A stretch of 64,000 nt of DNA from an uncultured Pseudomonadota bacterium. GTDB taxonomy: Bacteria > Pseudomonadota > Gammaproteobacteria > Steroidobacterales > Steroidobacteraceae. The position numbers and the translations under genes were made by a program. The notes below the pieces were generated by a model, which searched no databases, was not told the DNA's origin, and saw nothing but the letters and a program-made list of their open reading frames with translations. This document shows, one piece after another, positions 1-9,882 of this stretch; the first letter of the stretch is position 1, and each line of letters starts with the position of its first letter. Location of the stretch: contig CAMLGF010000012.1 of NCBI GenBank assembly GCA_946479515.1, forward strand, positions 16,313 to 80,312, given 5' to 3'.

Positions 1-597
1 AGCCTTCCGCCCGCGGAGACCACCGCCGACGGCCTGGTGCGTGTCCCCTCGCGACCCGAAGGCGGCGTGTATCGCAAGCTCGACGTCGACTTCACGCGTT
101 ACAGGCGCCTGATGATCGAGCCCCTCACCGTGGAGTTCCTCGAGGGCTGGCGCAAGCAGCATCCGGACGTCTCCGACTCCGAGCTGCGCCGGGTCCAGGT
201 CGAGACCACGAATGCGTTCGCCAAGACCTTCACCGATGTCTTCGTCGACAAGGGGCCTTTCGAGCTGGCCGACGTGCGCGAGTCGGACGTGATGGTCCTG
301 GTGCCGAGAATGCAGAAGCTCAAGATTCCCGCGCCCGAGACCGGATTCGACGCCGGCTACGAACGTTACTCGCCGTACGCCGTCTCCCTGGAGATGACCG
401 GCGAACTGCGTGATGGCGTGAACGGCGACGTCCTGCTGCGCGTGATCATGATCGACCCCGACTATCGCGACAAAATCCATCAGATCGGTGGGCCCCGCCG
501 CCTTTCCAACGCGTACGAGATCCGCGACAGTCTGGAGCGGTGGACACGCCTGGTCCGCGAGGCCATCGACGTAGCCAAGGCCTCTAAGCCGCGCTGA
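1..597 (+). CDS. DUF3313-like protein, 3' part only
   Basis: The reading frame is open from the first base of the window, so the gene starts upstream. The GTG at position 37 is only an internal codon. About 198 residues are visible. They have the look of the DUF3313 family of putative lipoproteins: an RPEGGVYRKLDVDFTRY-type segment followed by mixed alpha/beta sequence and a charged C-terminal helix. The N-terminal signal or lipobox that the family usually carries would lie outside the window. It ends 22 bases before the M48 protease gene and may share its transcript. The function of the family is not known. The family assignment is from remembered sequence pattern only. Confidence 0.6.
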   Translation, partial: SLPPAETTADGLVRVPSRPEGGVYRKLDVDFTRYRRLMIEPLTVEFLEGWRKQHPDVSDSELRRVQVETTNAFAKTFTDVFVDKGPFELADVRESDVMVLVPRMQKLKIPAPETGFDAGYERYSPYAVSLEMTGELRDGVNGDVLLRVIMIDPDYRDKIHQIGGPRRLSNAYEIRDSLERWTRLVREAIDVAKASKPR

Positions 598-619
598 TCG
601 GCGCGCAGGCGACGCCAGC

Positions 620-2338
620 ATGCTCGCTGCTCGCAAGTGCTGGTTGTCGGTGGGCCTGCTGCTCGGCGGCGTTGCATCGCTGGCGCGGGCGGCCATCCTG
701 CCCACCGATTTCGAAGCCACCGTCAGCGCCGAGTACGAACCGGCCGATTCGGACGAGCGCGCCCTCTGGCTCAGCCTCGAGCGGCTCGAAGCGGGCGTTC
801 GCAACTCGCCACAGCGACTGATCGCGCCTGAGCTCGATGCCTATATCCGCGGTCTCGTCGAGCGGCTGATTCACCGGCCCGCGCCGGAGCTCCGCATATA
901 CCTGCTGCGCGACGCGTCGCTCAATGCCGCGATACTGCCCTCCGGCATGATGATCGTGAACACCGGCCTGCTGGCCCGCGTTCGCGACGAGGCTCAGTTG
1001 GTTGCCGTGCTGGCACACGAGGCCGGGCACTACTTTCGCAGGCACGCCCTCGATCTGTATCGCGCGGAACGCCGCAAGGAGTCGCTGGGCTTCTCCAAGG
1101 CCGCCACGGTCCGCTCCGGGGACGACCTCTACGGCATGTGGGCCATGATCAATCAGGCCGTCATGCTGTCGAGCATGAGGTTCAGCAGGGACCTGGAGTC
1201 CGAGGCCGACGCCTACGGACTCATGCTGATGGCACGCGCCGGGTATCGCCCGCACGCCGCCGTCGAAATGTGGCAGCAATACGTCGCCGAGCGGCGGGCG
1301 AGCGCCGCCGCTCGCAACAGACGCTACCGCGATGGGACGAACTCCGCGCTGTCGACCCATCCGCCGACACAGCGCCGCATGATCAATCTGGCCGACACCG
1401 CCGGCTATCTGGCCGGGAAGCACGGTCTGCAGAGCGGCCCGGCGCATGACGGATGGGCCGAGGTCATCCGGCCTCACCAGGCCATGCTGCTGCGGGAGCA
1501 GACCTATCTCAACGATGCGGGCGCCAGCCTCTATCTACTCGAACACCAGGCGAGGAACGGCTGGACGGGCCTGCTGCGATTCAACGAAGGCGAGGTCTAC
1601 CGGCTGCGCAACGCGCGGGGGGACGACGAGAGGGCGGCGCGTGCCTACGCGGCCGCCACGGCCATGGCGGACGCGCCGCCCGAAGCCTGGCGCGAACACG
1701 GTTATGCGCTGCTGCGGTCGGGCAGCGAGGCCGAGGCGCGCGAGGCGCTGACGCGCTATCTGGCGATGAACCCGCGGGCGGCCGATGCGCCCCTGGTTCG
1801 TTCCGCCCTGAGCCGGCGCGAGACCGACAACGAGCCCGTGTTGGCCGCCGGCCGCGTGACCCTGAGCCCCGAATCGCAATGGCAGCGGCTCTACGCGAAC
1901 ACGAACGTTACGCGCTGGGATGAAGTGTGGACCTGGAGCGGGGCGCAGATCGACCGGATGACGCTGGTCGACGGATTGCCCGAGGGCAAGGCCATCGTCA
2001 TTCAGGACCGCACCACCGACCAACAGGTGCCGGTGTTCCGTGCCGACATGACGGCGCAGGATCTCGCGTCGATGCTCGAGGTCTCGTATCGCGTCCGGGG
2101 CGTCACGGCCTTCGACCTCGAGTCCGTCGAGCCGGTCGAATTTCTCGCCGGCCCCGGCGTCAGCCTGCGCTACGACTATGCATCCGGCATCGTCTTCCAC
2201 AAGAAGGGACGCTGCGTCATGCGGATCGTCGGCCAGAAGCTGTACGCGATGAAACTCGAGGGCCTCGCGACGGAGTCTTTCGATGCGCTCGCCGCCCGGT
2301 TCGATCGCCTGGTGGCTGGCGCGAGGTTGAGCCGGTAG
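620..2338 (+). CDS. M48 family metalloprotease with TPR-like C-terminal region
   Basis: A 572-residue exported zinc protease. Residues 1-24 form a signal peptide ending near ARA. The zinc motif HEAGH is at residues 133-137, and the third ligand lies in the ExEAD motif near 193-197, as in M48 peptidases such as BepA and LoiP. After the catalytic domain there is a helical, TPR-like stretch (about 320-400), then a mainly beta domain with no name I recognise. BepA-type proteins also join an M48 domain to TPRs and act in the periplasm on outer-membrane protein quality control. A similar role here is inference, and the extra C-terminal domain makes it a different architecture. Confidence 0.88.
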   Translation: MLAARKCWLSVGLLLGGVASLARAAILPTDFEATVSAEYEPADSDERALWLSLERLEAGVRNSPQRLIAPELDAYIRGLVERLIHRPAPELRIYLLRDASLNAAILPSGMMIVNTGLLARVRDEAQLVAVLAHEAGHYFRRHALDLYRAERRKESLGFSKAATVRSGDDLYGMWAMINQAVMLSSMRFSRDLESEADAYGLMLMARAGYRPHAAVEMWQQYVAERRASAAARNRRYRDGTNSALSTHPPTQRRMINLADTAGYLAGKHGLQSGPAHDGWAEVIRPHQAMLLREQTYLNDAGASLYLLEHQARNGWTGLLRFNEGEVYRLRNARGDDERAARAYAAATAMADAPPEAWREHGYALLRSGSEAEAREALTRYLAMNPRAADAPLVRSALSRRETDNEPVLAAGRVTLSPESQWQRLYANTNVTRWDEVWTWSGAQIDRMTLVDGLPEGKAIVIQDRTTDQQVPVFRADMTAQDLASMLEVSYRVRGVTAFDLESVEPVEFLAGPGVSLRYDYASGIVFHKKGRCVMRIVGQKLYAMKLEGLATESFDALAARFDRLVAGARLSR

Positions 2339-2367
2339 GCGCGGCCATGTCCGGCCCGGCACGCGCC

Positions 2368-4047
2368 TCAGGCCGCGCGCGATCCCGAGCCGTGCTCGTA
2401 TTCTGCGAGGAAGCTCAGCAGCTCCTCGCGATATTCGTAGTAGCGCGGATGCTCCAGCAGCAGCTTGCGGCTGCGCGGCCGCGGCAGGTCGACCTGCATG
2501 ATCCGGCCGATGCGCGCGCGCGGGCCATTGGTCATCATGATCACGCGGTCCGCGACCAGGATGGCCTCGTCGACGTCGTGGGTGACGCAGATCGCGGTGA
2601 TGCGGGTGCGCTTGAGTATGTCCATCAGCACTTCCTGCAGGTCCCAGCGCGTGAGCGCGTCGAGCATTCCGAACGGTTCGTCGAGCAGCAGCAGCTTCGG
2701 TGACAGCGCGAAGGCGCGGGCCAGGCCGACGCGCTGGCGCATGCCGTTCGACATGTCGCGCGCGTACTTGTCGAGCGCATCGCCCAGGCCGACGCGCGTG
2801 AGGTAGTAGTCGACGATGTCGGCGCGCTCGGCGCCGCTGGCGTGTGGATACACGCGATCGACGCCCAGTGCCACGTTCTGGCGCGCCGTCAGCCACGACA
2901 ACAGGTTGGGCGCCTGGAACACCACGCCGCGGTCGGGACCCGCGGTGGTGATCTCGCGGCCATCGAGCGAAATGCCGCCGTCGCTGACCTCGGTGAGACC
3001 CGCGCACATGGACAGCGCGGTCGACTTGCCGCAACCCGAGTGGCCGATCAGCGAAATGCATTCACCGCGCCGGATGTCGAGCTGGAAGCCTTCGACCACG
3101 GTGAGCGGACCCTTCGGCGTCGGATACACCTTGTGGACGTTGTAGAACTCGACGTACTTGTCGGGGTTGGACGCCGGCCGCGGCTTGTTGGCCGCGCGCA
3201 CCGCCTTCGGCACGAAATCGGCGGAGGTGATGGGCACCACGTCTGGTAGCTGGATGCCGCCGTCCGCCTCGCCGGTCACCACCCTCTCCGCGTCGACATC
3301 GAGCAGGTACTGCGTGATCGAGGCGCGCAGCTGGCGGTAGCGCGCGTCGTGATTGACGGCCTTGCGGTCGCGCGGCCGCGGCAGATCGACGCGGAATTCC
3401 GGCCCGAGTGTCGCGCGCGGGCCCGGCGTCAGCGGGATGATGCGGTCGGCGAGCAGCAGCGCCTCGTCGACGTCGTTGGTGACCAGCACGACGGTTTTCT
3501 TTTCCTCGCGCCAGATCGCCTCGATCTCGTCCTGCAGCTTGGCACGGGTCAGGGCATCGAGCGCCGAGAGCGGCTCGTCGAGCAGCAGGAACTCCGGATT
3601 CATGGCCAGCGCCCGCGCCACCGCCACGCGCTGGCGCATGCCGCCCGACAGCTCGGCGGGGCGCCGGTCGGTGGCATGCGTGAGCCCGACCATGCGGATG
3701 TATTTCTCCGTGCGCTCGCGCCGCAGCGCGCGCGAGTCGCGCGCGAACACCGTGTCGACCGCGAGCGCCACGTTCTCGAACACCGTGAGCCACGGCATCA
3801 GCGAATAGCTCTGGAACACCACACCGCGGTCAGGTCCGGCCTCGCCCGCCGGCGCGCCGCGCAGCAGCACCTCGCCGGCATCCGGTGCGACCAGTCCGGC
3901 GAGGATGGACATGAGCGTGGTCTTGCCCGACCCTGAGAAGCCGATCAGCGCGACGAACTCGCCCTCGGCGATCGACAGGTTGATGTCCGCCAGCACCTCG
4001 GTGCCGCCGTAGCTCTTGGCGATGCCGCGCAATTCCAGGTGAGCCAT
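2368..4047 (-). CDS. Nitrate/nitrite/cyanate-type ABC transporter, fused double ATPase (NrtC/NrtD-like)
   Basis: A 559-residue cytoplasmic protein made of two ATP-binding domains in tandem. Domain 1 (about 1-260) has Walker [10 protein letters not shown] at 36-44, signature LSGGM at 133-137 and Walker B LLLDEP near 154-159, but its H-loop reads TNDVDEA, with Asn where the switch His normally sits. Domain 2 (about 299-559) has Walker [10 protein letters not shown] at 335-343, a degenerate signature MSNGM at 432-436, Walker B and an intact THDVDEA H-loop. The pattern matches separate NrtC- and NrtD-type ATPases joined in one chain. The ATG overlaps the permease stop by one base (TGATG), so the two are translationally coupled. 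An open frame continues upstream of this ATG but lies over the permease gene. Confidence 0.9.
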   Translation of the reverse strand: MAHLELRGIAKSYGGTEVLADINLSIAEGEFVALIGFSGSGKTTLMSILAGLVAPDAGEVLLRGAPAGEAGPDRGVVFQSYSLMPWLTVFENVALAVDTVFARDSRALRRERTEKYIRMVGLTHATDRRPAELSGGMRQRVAVARALAMNPEFLLLDEPLSALDALTRAKLQDEIEAIWREEKKTVVLVTNDVDEALLLADRIIPLTPGPRATLGPEFRVDLPRPRDRKAVNHDARYRQLRASITQYLLDVDAERVVTGEADGGIQLPDVVPITSADFVPKAVRAANKPRPASNPDKYVEFYNVHKVYPTPKGPLTVVEGFQLDIRRGECISLIGHSGCGKSTALSMCAGLTEVSDGGISLDGREITTAGPDRGVVFQAPNLLSWLTARQNVALGVDRVYPHASGAERADIVDYYLTRVGLGDALDKYARDMSNGMRQRVGLARAFALSPKLLLLDEPFGMLDALTRWDLQEVLMDILKRTRITAICVTHDVDEAILVADRVIMMTNGPRARIGRIMQVDLPRPRSRKLLLEHPRYYEYREELLSFLAEYEHGSGSRAA

Positions 4048-5177
4048 CAGCGCGTGTTTCCGTAGCTGAAGGCGCTCTGCAGCGTCAGCATGACGCGATC
4101 CAGCAGAAAGCCGATGAGGCCGATGGTGAATACTGCCACCATGATGCGGCTCAGAGATTCGGAGCTGCCGTTCTGGAATTCGTCCCAGACGAATTTTCCG
4201 AGCCCCGGGTTCTGCGCCAGCATTTCCGCGGCGATCAGCACCATCCAGCCCACGCCGAGCGACAGGCGCAGGCCGGTGAAGATGTAGGGCAGCGACGAGG
4301 GGAACACCAGCCTGGTCAGCTGCGTGGTCTTCTTGAGGCGCAATACGCGCGCCACGTTCAGCAGGTCGCGATCGATGGACCCGACGCCCACCGCCGTGTT
4401 GATCACCGTCGGCCAGAGCGAACACAGCGTCACGGTCACCGCCGAGGTGATGAAGGACTTCTCGAGCATCGGATTGGCCGTCACGTACACGGCGCTCACG
4501 ATCATGGTGACGATGGGCAGCCAGGCGAGCGGTGAGACCGGTTTGAACACCTGTATCAGCGGATTGAACATGGCGCTGAACGTGGCGCTGGCGCCGCACA
4601 GGATTCCGAGCGGTACCGCGATCAGCGTTGCGAGCAGGAAGCCCGCGAACACGGTCTTAAGACTGGTGTAGATCTGGTCGATGTAGCTGGGCTTGCCCGT
4701 GTATTCGACGACGCGCACCTCGGCATCCGGCTCGGCGCGCAGTTTCTCCGCATTGCGCTGTTCCTGGCGCTCGTAGAAGGCGGCGGCCTTTTCACGCTGC
4801 ACGAGATGATCGGCCCAAAGCGCCTTCGCCTGTTGCCACACCGCGCCCGGCCCCGGAATCTGCCCGAGACTGGTCTGGATGCCGGAGGAGACCTGGCTCC
4901 AGAGGAGCAGGAACGCCACGATGGCCACCAGCGGCGCACCGAGGTCGAGCCACAGCTGGCGCATGTGCGAACGCGGATCTTCGCCGCGCGTCATGGCGAC
5001 GATGGGCTTGAGGAAGCCGAGGCCGACCAGCGCGAGCACGCGCAGCGCGCCATCGATCGCACGGGACATCGTGCGCGGTGCGCGTGCCGCCGCGGATGCC
5101 CCCGCCGCGCGCAGCGGCGGCGCCTGCGGCGCACTCGGCGCCGGCACTTCCTTTCGCGCGCTACTTCCCGACGACAT
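4047..5177 (-). CDS. Nitrate-type ABC transporter permease (NrtB-like)
   Basis: A 376-residue inner-membrane permease of the nitrate/sulfonate/taurine importer class. A Ser/Pro/Ala-rich cytoplasmic start (about 1-60) precedes the first membrane segment near residues 80-100. Five or so further hydrophobic segments follow in the C-terminal 220 residues, which include the conserved [20 protein letters not shown] coupling-loop region. The insert between the first segment and the transport domain (about 120-165) is charged and longer than in plain permeases. The ATG chosen overlaps the 3' end of the binding-protein gene by 17 bases. The frame runs open further upstream, but only inside that gene. 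Confidence 0.88.
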   Translation of the reverse strand: MSSGSSARKEVPAPSAPQAPPLRAAGASAAARAPRTMSRAIDGALRVLALVGLGFLKPIVAMTRGEDPRSHMRQLWLDLGAPLVAIVAFLLLWSQVSSGIQTSLGQIPGPGAVWQQAKALWADHLVQREKAAAFYERQEQRNAEKLRAEPDAEVRVVEYTGKPSYIDQIYTSLKTVFAGFLLATLIAVPLGILCGASATFSAMFNPLIQVFKPVSPLAWLPIVTMIVSAVYVTANPMLEKSFITSAVTVTLCSLWPTVINTAVGVGSIDRDLLNVARVLRLKKTTQLTRLVFPSSLPYIFTGLRLSLGVGWMVLIAAEMLAQNPGLGKFVWDEFQNGSSESLSRIMVAVFTIGLIGFLLDRVMLTLQSAFSYGNTR

Positions 5178-6549
5178 TGCCGTTCTCGATCTTCTGCCCG
5201 CCCTTGAGCCCGATCGCGAGCTTCTGGATGTAGGCATTCGGCTTGCGGCCGTCATATTCGATGCCGTCGATGAATTCCCGGGTCGGCGCGCGGAAGCCGT
5301 CGGTGGTGAGATCGAAGTCTGCCGCGCGGGCCTTCTTCTCGGCGATCAGTTCTTTAGCGGCCTGGACGAACACCGCGGGTACGTACACGCGCTTGGCGGT
5401 GTCGATGTACCAGGCATCGTTTTTCGCATCCGGTATCTGGCCCCAGCGGCGCATCTGCGTCAGGTACCAGATGGCGTCCGAGTAATACGGGTAGTTGGCG
5501 TGATAGCGGAAGAACACGTTGAAGTCCGGCAGCGCGCGCCGGTCGCCCTTGTCGTACTCGAACGTGCCGGTCATGCTGTTGGCGATCACCTGCACGTCGG
5601 CGCCCACGTATTCGGAGCGCGCCAGTATCTGCGCGGCTTCCTTGCGGTTCGCACCGTTGTTCGCGTCGAGCCACATGGCGGCGCGCAGCAGCGCCTTCAC
5701 CAGCGCCACGTGCGTGCGCGGGTACTTGTCCGCGAAGGCCCTGGTCACGCCGAACACCTTCTCCGGGTTGTTCTTCCACATCTCGTAGTCGGTGATGACC
5801 GGCACACCGACGCCCTTGAAGATGGCCTGCTGATTCCAGGGTTCGCCGACGCAGTAGCCGTTGATCGTGCCGGCCTCGAGCGTCGCCGGCATCTGCGGCG
5901 GCGGCGTCACCGACAACAGCACGTCGGCGCGCGTATTGCCGTTCACGTCGGCGGGTGAATAGAAGCCGGGATGGATGCCGCCCGCCGCCAGCCAGTAGCG
6001 CAGCTCGTAGTTGTGCGTCGAGACGGGGAAAACCATGCCCATCTTGAACGGCTTGCCGTCGGCCTTGAATTTCGCCACCACCGGCTTGAGCGCCGTGGCG
6101 GAGATCGGATGGCGGGGCAGGCCCTTCGCGTCGGCGGGAATGCCGCCTTTCATCAGGGCCCAGACCTCGTTCGACACAGTGATGGCATTGCCATTGAGAT
6201 CCATGCTGAAACTGGTGATGACGTCGGCCCGGGTGCCGATGCCGATCGAGGCGCCGAGCGGCTGGCCGGCCAGCATGTGCGCACCGTCGAGCTGCCCGTC
6301 GATGACGCGATCGAGCAGCACTTTCCAATTGGCCTGTGGCTCGAGCGTGACATACAGCCCCTCATCCTCGAAGAAGCCCTTCTCGTAGGCGATGGCCAGC
6401 GGCGCCATGTCCGTGAGCTTGATGAAGCCCAGCTTGAGCTGCTCCTTCTCGGGGCTGGCGCCTGCCTGCGCGGTGGAAAACGAGCCGAAACAGGCGACGA
6501 GTGTGAGAAAACCGGCGCGCGCGGCGGCGGCGATGCTGCTCGAATTCAC
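5161..6549 (-). CDS. Nitrate-type ABC transporter substrate-binding protein (NrtA-like)
   Basis: A 462-residue periplasmic binding protein of the NrtA/CmpA group, first gene of the importer operon. I chose the GTG at 6549 because GGAGAGG lies just upstream and because the upstream ATGs fall in or before the sigma-54 promoter at 6595-6610. The start gives a Sec signal ending near STAQA. The mature protein begins [20 protein letters not shown], typical of this fold. The ligand could be nitrate, nitrite, cyanate or bicarbonate; sequence reading alone cannot separate them. No nitrate or nitrite reductase gene is in the window. Confidence 0.88.
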   Translation of the reverse strand: MNSSSIAAAARAGFLTLVACFGSFSTAQAGASPEKEQLKLGFIKLTDMAPLAIAYEKGFFEDEGLYVTLEPQANWKVLLDRVIDGQLDGAHMLAGQPLGASIGIGTRADVITSFSMDLNGNAITVSNEVWALMKGGIPADAKGLPRHPISATALKPVVAKFKADGKPFKMGMVFPVSTHNYELRYWLAAGGIHPGFYSPADVNGNTRADVLLSVTPPPQMPATLEAGTINGYCVGEPWNQQAIFKGVGVPVITDYEMWKNNPEKVFGVTRAFADKYPRTHVALVKALLRAAMWLDANNGANRKEAAQILARSEYVGADVQVIANSMTGTFEYDKGDRRALPDFNVFFRYHANYPYYSDAIWYLTQMRRWGQIPDAKNDAWYIDTAKRVYVPAVFVQAAKELIAEKKARAADFDLTTDGFRAPTREFIDGIEYDGRKPNAYIQKLAIGLKGGQKIENGNVVGK

Positions 6550-6594
6550 TTCTAACTTCCTCTCCGGTGTGCGCAGTAAGGCGCAACCGGATGA

Positions 6595-6610
6595 AGCAAT
6601 CCGCATGCCA
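6595..6610 (-). promoter_or_regulatory. Sigma-54 promoter of the nitrate-type ABC operon
   Basis: On the minus strand the site reads TGGCATGCGGATTGCT, against the consensus TGGCAC-N5-TTGCW. The GG and GC pairs are exactly 10 bases apart. Transcription would start near 6585, leaving a leader of about 36 bases to the GTG at 6549. Half-sites resembling NtrC boxes (GGTGCA at 6660-6665 and TGCACC at 6704-6709, minus-strand reading) lie upstream, but no full palindrome is seen. Nitrogen control through NtrC is a reasonable inference for a nitrate importer. Confidence 0.65.
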
Positions 6611-6712
6611 GGGCCGGGAGTGGCAGTTTTTCGCGACCGGCGCGTTGTTTGGAGCGCCATGCACCGAAAGGCAGCGAGGGGGGTGCGCTCGCGTGTGCAA
6701 ACGGGTGCAGCG

Positions 6713-7981
6713 TCAGCGGCCGGCGTCCGTCACCGGCAGACGGATCGTGAATCGCGTGCCGGTGCCCGCGATGCTGTGGACGTCGAGCCCGCCACCGTGG
6801 CGATCGACGACGATCGATCGCGAGATGGCCAGCCCCTGGCCCGTGCCTCTGCCCACTTCCTTGGTCGTGAAGAACGGGTCGAAGATCTTGTCGAGATTCT
6901 CCGGCTCGATGCCGCAGCCGTTGTCTTCGAAGGTGATGATCAGCTCGGCGCCCGCGTGTTGCGTGACGATGCGGATCCGGCCAGCCGCGGCGTCCTTGCC
7001 GGAAGCCTCGATGGCATGCGCAGCGTTGACCAGCAGGTTCAGGAACACCTGGTTCAGCTCGCCGATGTTGCAGGCAACGAGCGGCAGGGGCCCGGCTTTC
7101 AGTTCCACGGTCGCGATGTGCTTGTATTCGCTGCGCGCAATTTCGAGCGTCGTCTCGAGCGCCTTGTTGAGGTCCGCCGGGCTGTGCGCGTCGCTGCTCG
7201 GATGCGAGAATTCCTTCATCGCGCGCACGATGTCCGTCACTCGCCTGATTCCGTCGCGAGTCCGCTGCATCGCCTTCGGCAGTTCCGTCAGCAGGTACTC
7301 GACCTCGACTTCGGCTGCCGTCGCGTCGCCGTGCGTGCGATCGACCCGATAGGCGCCGATGACCCTGGCGAGGTCGTCGACCGAGTCGCTCAGAAACGTG
7401 ACGTTGTCGGCGACGTACTGCATGGGCGTGTTGATCTCATGCGCCACGCCCGCGGCCAGGCGCCCGACGGCCTCGAGCTTCTGCGCCATGCGCAACTCGA
7501 GTGCGAGGCGGTCGCGTTCCTGTTCGCGGGTCTCGATGCGTTCCTGCAGCTCCTTCTTGATGCGCGAATCTTCGACGCTCTGCGTGATGTCGGTGGCGAT
7601 GCCGACGAAGTGACTGGCCCTGCCATCCGGGCCAAGAATCGGCGTGATGTTCAGGCTGAGCCACAGCGGTGAGCCGCTCGAATGCACGCCGCGGACGACG
7701 ACCCGGATGGGCCGGCTCTCGCGCATCGCCGCGCGCATTTTTTCCAGTTGCGCCGGGCTGTGGTTGTCGGTGCGCACGATCTGCTCGACCGTCTCGCCGA
7801 TGAGCTCTTCGCGAATGCGGCCATGCCGCTCGGCCAGCGACAGGTTGGCGAAAACGATCCGGCCCTTCCGGTCGGTGATGAGCACGTGTTGCTCGGAGGC
7901 GTCGAGCGCGCCCTGCAACAGCGACACGTCGGCGGTGATGAGACCCGCCATCACGGAAGCGGTGCAGGTCGACGCGGCCAA
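6713..7981 (-). CDS. PAS-domain sensor histidine kinase
   Basis: A 422-residue soluble kinase without membrane segments. A PAS domain with PAC-type end covers about 20-145. A coiled linker (about 145-165) leads to a phospho-acceptor region with H-box AHEINTP, and the ATPase domain has N box [10 protein letters not shown]1 DNGCGI, F box [18 protein letters not shown]. This is the HPK4-like arrangement. No receiver or response-regulator gene is adjacent. It points the same way as the nitrate-type operon 163 bases downstream, but that operon has its own promoter. The start used is a TTG at 7981 with GGGGGA before it. An ATG at 7951 is the alternative and would leave the PAS domain intact. Confidence 0.87.
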   Translation of the reverse strand: MAASTCTASVMAGLITADVSLLQGALDASEQHVLITDRKGRIVFANLSLAERHGRIREELIGETVEQIVRTDNHSPAQLEKMRAAMRESRPIRVVVRGVHSSGSPLWLSLNITPILGPDGRASHFVGIATDITQSVEDSRIKKELQERIETREQERDRLALELRMAQKLEAVGRLAAGVAHEINTPMQYVADNVTFLSDSVDDLARVIGAYRVDRTHGDATAAEVEVEYLLTELPKAMQRTRDGIRRVTDIVRAMKEFSHPSSDAHSPADLNKALETTLEIARSEYKHIATVELKAGPLPLVACNIGELNQVFLNLLVNAAHAIEASGKDAAAGRIRIVTQHAGAELIITFEDNGCGIEPENLDKIFDPFFTTKEVGRGTGQGLAISRSIVVDRHGGGLDVHSIAGTGTRFTIRLPVTDAGR

Positions 7982-8279
7982 GATTCCCCCAGAAGTGCCT
8001 TTAGCCCGAGCTAGTTCGGTTCATACCCTGGCATCGCCCGATCCCGTCGGGACTTGAGCGCCCTGGCGATCGACATCTTGCGATTGCGACTCCGCGCTCG
8101 ACGCGCCCTAAGGGAGACGCTTCCTCCGCGAGGTAGGATGCGCGCCTGCGCGGCTGTGGGCCGGCTCCGACTCGCGGCGGATTTCACATGGCTGCACGGA
8201 TGATTCGCATTGCTGGGCACCCGCAAGCGTGCTCAATTTGATGCGTTTCGTCGGCAAGTCCAAAAAACCAGGGGGAATC
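7982..8279. other. Intergenic region between histidine kinase and GH5 gene
   Basis: About 300 bases separating divergent genes. It must hold promoters for the kinase (leftward) and the cellulase (rightward). I see no convincing sigma-70 or sigma-54 box, no riboswitch fold that I recognise and no coding signal. The reading frame of the cellulase is open back to 8229, but the ribosome site supports the start at 8280. Confidence 0.4.
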
Positions 8280-9845
8280 ATGTCACTTCGCAGACCTTCC
8301 GCTGCGAAATGGCGCGGCAAGACGGCATTCGCGGCCACTTTGCTTGCGTCCATTTCTGCTCTCCTATATTCGACGGGCGTATCCGCGCAATTGCCCACCG
8401 CACAGCAGGTGGCGAGCCAGATCCAGCTCGGCTGGAACATCGGCAACACGCTGGAAGCCCAGTGCGGCGAGACGGCCTGGGGCAACCCGCAGGTCAGCCA
8501 GACGCTCATCAATGCGGTGAAGGCGGCGGGCTTCAACGCGGTGCGCATCCCGGCGGCGTGGGATTGCCACGCATCGAACGGCACCATCGATCCGAATTGG
8601 ATGGCGCGCGTCAAACAGGTCGTCGACTACGCGTACAACCAGAACATGTACGTCGTCCTGAACATCCACTGGGACGGCGGGTGGCTCGAGAACAATCCGT
8701 TCTATTCGGCCCAGGCCGCGGTCAACCAGAAGCAGAATGCCTACTGGACGCAGATCGCCAACACGTTCAAGAACTACAACGAACGCGTGCTGTTCGCCGG
8801 TACGAACGAGGTTCATGCCGATTACGGCACGCCCACCAGCGAACACATCGCCGTACAGCAATCGTACAACCAGACATTCGTGAATGCGGTGCGCGCCACG
8901 GGCGGCAACAATGCCTCGCGTACGCTGGTGGTGCAGACCTACAACACCAATCCGTGGCACGGGCTCAACTACTTCTCGCTGCCGTCCGACAGCATCGCCA
9001 ATCGCCTGATCGTGGAGATCCATCACTACGATCCGTACGATTTCACCATCAATCCGAACGGGCCCTGCCTCGCATGGGGCGCGCCTTACCCGCAGTACAG
9101 CCAATGCGCCTGGGCGCAGGAGGCCTATCACGATGACCTGTTCAACCAGGTGCGGGCGAAATGGGCGGCCAACGGCATTCCAGTGATCATCGGCGAGTAC
9201 GCCGCGGCCCAGCGTGCGAATCTCAACGAGGCCTCGCGGCTGTATTGGCACGAATACGTGAACCGATCCGCGAAGAACAACGGCATCAAGACGTTCCTCT
9301 GGGACACCGGCAACAGCTCCGGGGTGTTCAATCGCAACAATGGCGCGATCATCAATCAGGCGCTGCTGGACGCGATCAAACGCGGCGCGGGCCTGGGCGG
9401 CGGCAACGGCATCGTTGCCAATGGCACCTACCGCATCGTGGCGCGCCACAGCGGCAAGGTGGTGGACGTGCAGGGAACCGCCACCAACGACGGCGCGAAC
9501 GTGCACCAGTGGAGCTACTACGGTGGCAACAGCCAACGCTGGACGCTGACCCACCTGGGCAACAACGTGTACCAGATCATCGGCGTGGGCAGCGGCAAGG
9601 CGCTGGAAGTCGCCAGCACCTCCACGGCCAACGGCACGAACGTCGACATTCGCAGTTACACCGGCGCCAACAACCAGCGCTGGACGATCTCGGCAACCAG
9701 CGGCGGCTACTATCGACTGAGCCCGGTGAGCAGCAGCGGCTCGGCGCTCGACGTCTCCGGCGTCTCCTCGAGCGATGGCGCGAATATCCATCAGTGGGGC
9801 TGGAATGGCGGCAACAACCAGCAGTGGGCGTTTCAGGCTCCCTGA
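8280..9845 (+). CDS. Secreted GH5 endoglucanase with ricin-type lectin domain
   Basis: A 521-residue secreted glycoside hydrolase, probably cleaving beta-1,4-glucan. The ATG at 8280 follows AGGGGGA. Signal peptide 1-36 ends VSA. The GH5 catalytic domain spans about 38-385. GWNIGNTLEA at 51-60 is typical of subfamilies close to cellulases, the acid/base Glu is in TNEV (E177) and the nucleophile Glu in IGEY (E306). After a Gly-rich linker a beta-trefoil RICIN/CBM13-type domain (about 395-521) shows three QxW-like repeats: SQRWTL, NQRWTI and NQQWAF. Such a domain commonly binds galactose- or xylose-containing polysaccharide. The gene stands alone apart from the small repeat protein downstream. 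Confidence 0.92.
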   Translation: MSLRRPSAAKWRGKTAFAATLLASISALLYSTGVSAQLPTAQQVASQIQLGWNIGNTLEAQCGETAWGNPQVSQTLINAVKAAGFNAVRIPAAWDCHASNGTIDPNWMARVKQVVDYAYNQNMYVVLNIHWDGGWLENNPFYSAQAAVNQKQNAYWTQIANTFKNYNERVLFAGTNEVHADYGTPTSEHIAVQQSYNQTFVNAVRATGGNNASRTLVVQTYNTNPWHGLNYFSLPSDSIANRLIVEIHHYDPYDFTINPNGPCLAWGAPYPQYSQCAWAQEAYHDDLFNQVRAKWAANGIPVIIGEYAAAQRANLNEASRLYWHEYVNRSAKNNGIKTFLWDTGNSSGVFNRNNGAIINQALLDAIKRGAGLGGGNGIVANGTYRIVARHSGKVVDVQGTATNDGANVHQWSYYGGNSQRWTLTHLGNNVYQIIGVGSGKALEVASTSTANGTNVDIRSYTGANNQRWTISATSGGYYRLSPVSSSGSALDVSGVSSSDGANIHQWGWNGGNNQQWAFQAP

Positions 9846-9882
9846 TCGCTCGGGGCTGGCTCGTCCGCGAGTCGTGTACGCG

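Noticed and set aside
6550..6660. ATG starts for the nitrate-type binding protein at 6660 and about 6605
   Set aside because: The ATG near 6605 lies inside the sigma-54 promoter and the one at 6660 lies upstream of it. The GTG at 6549 has GGAGAGG and gives a signal peptide directly.
7982..8279. A riboswitch in front of the cellulase
   Set aside because: No conserved GEMM, glycine, TPP or cobalamin motifs can be seen, and the hairpins are weak.
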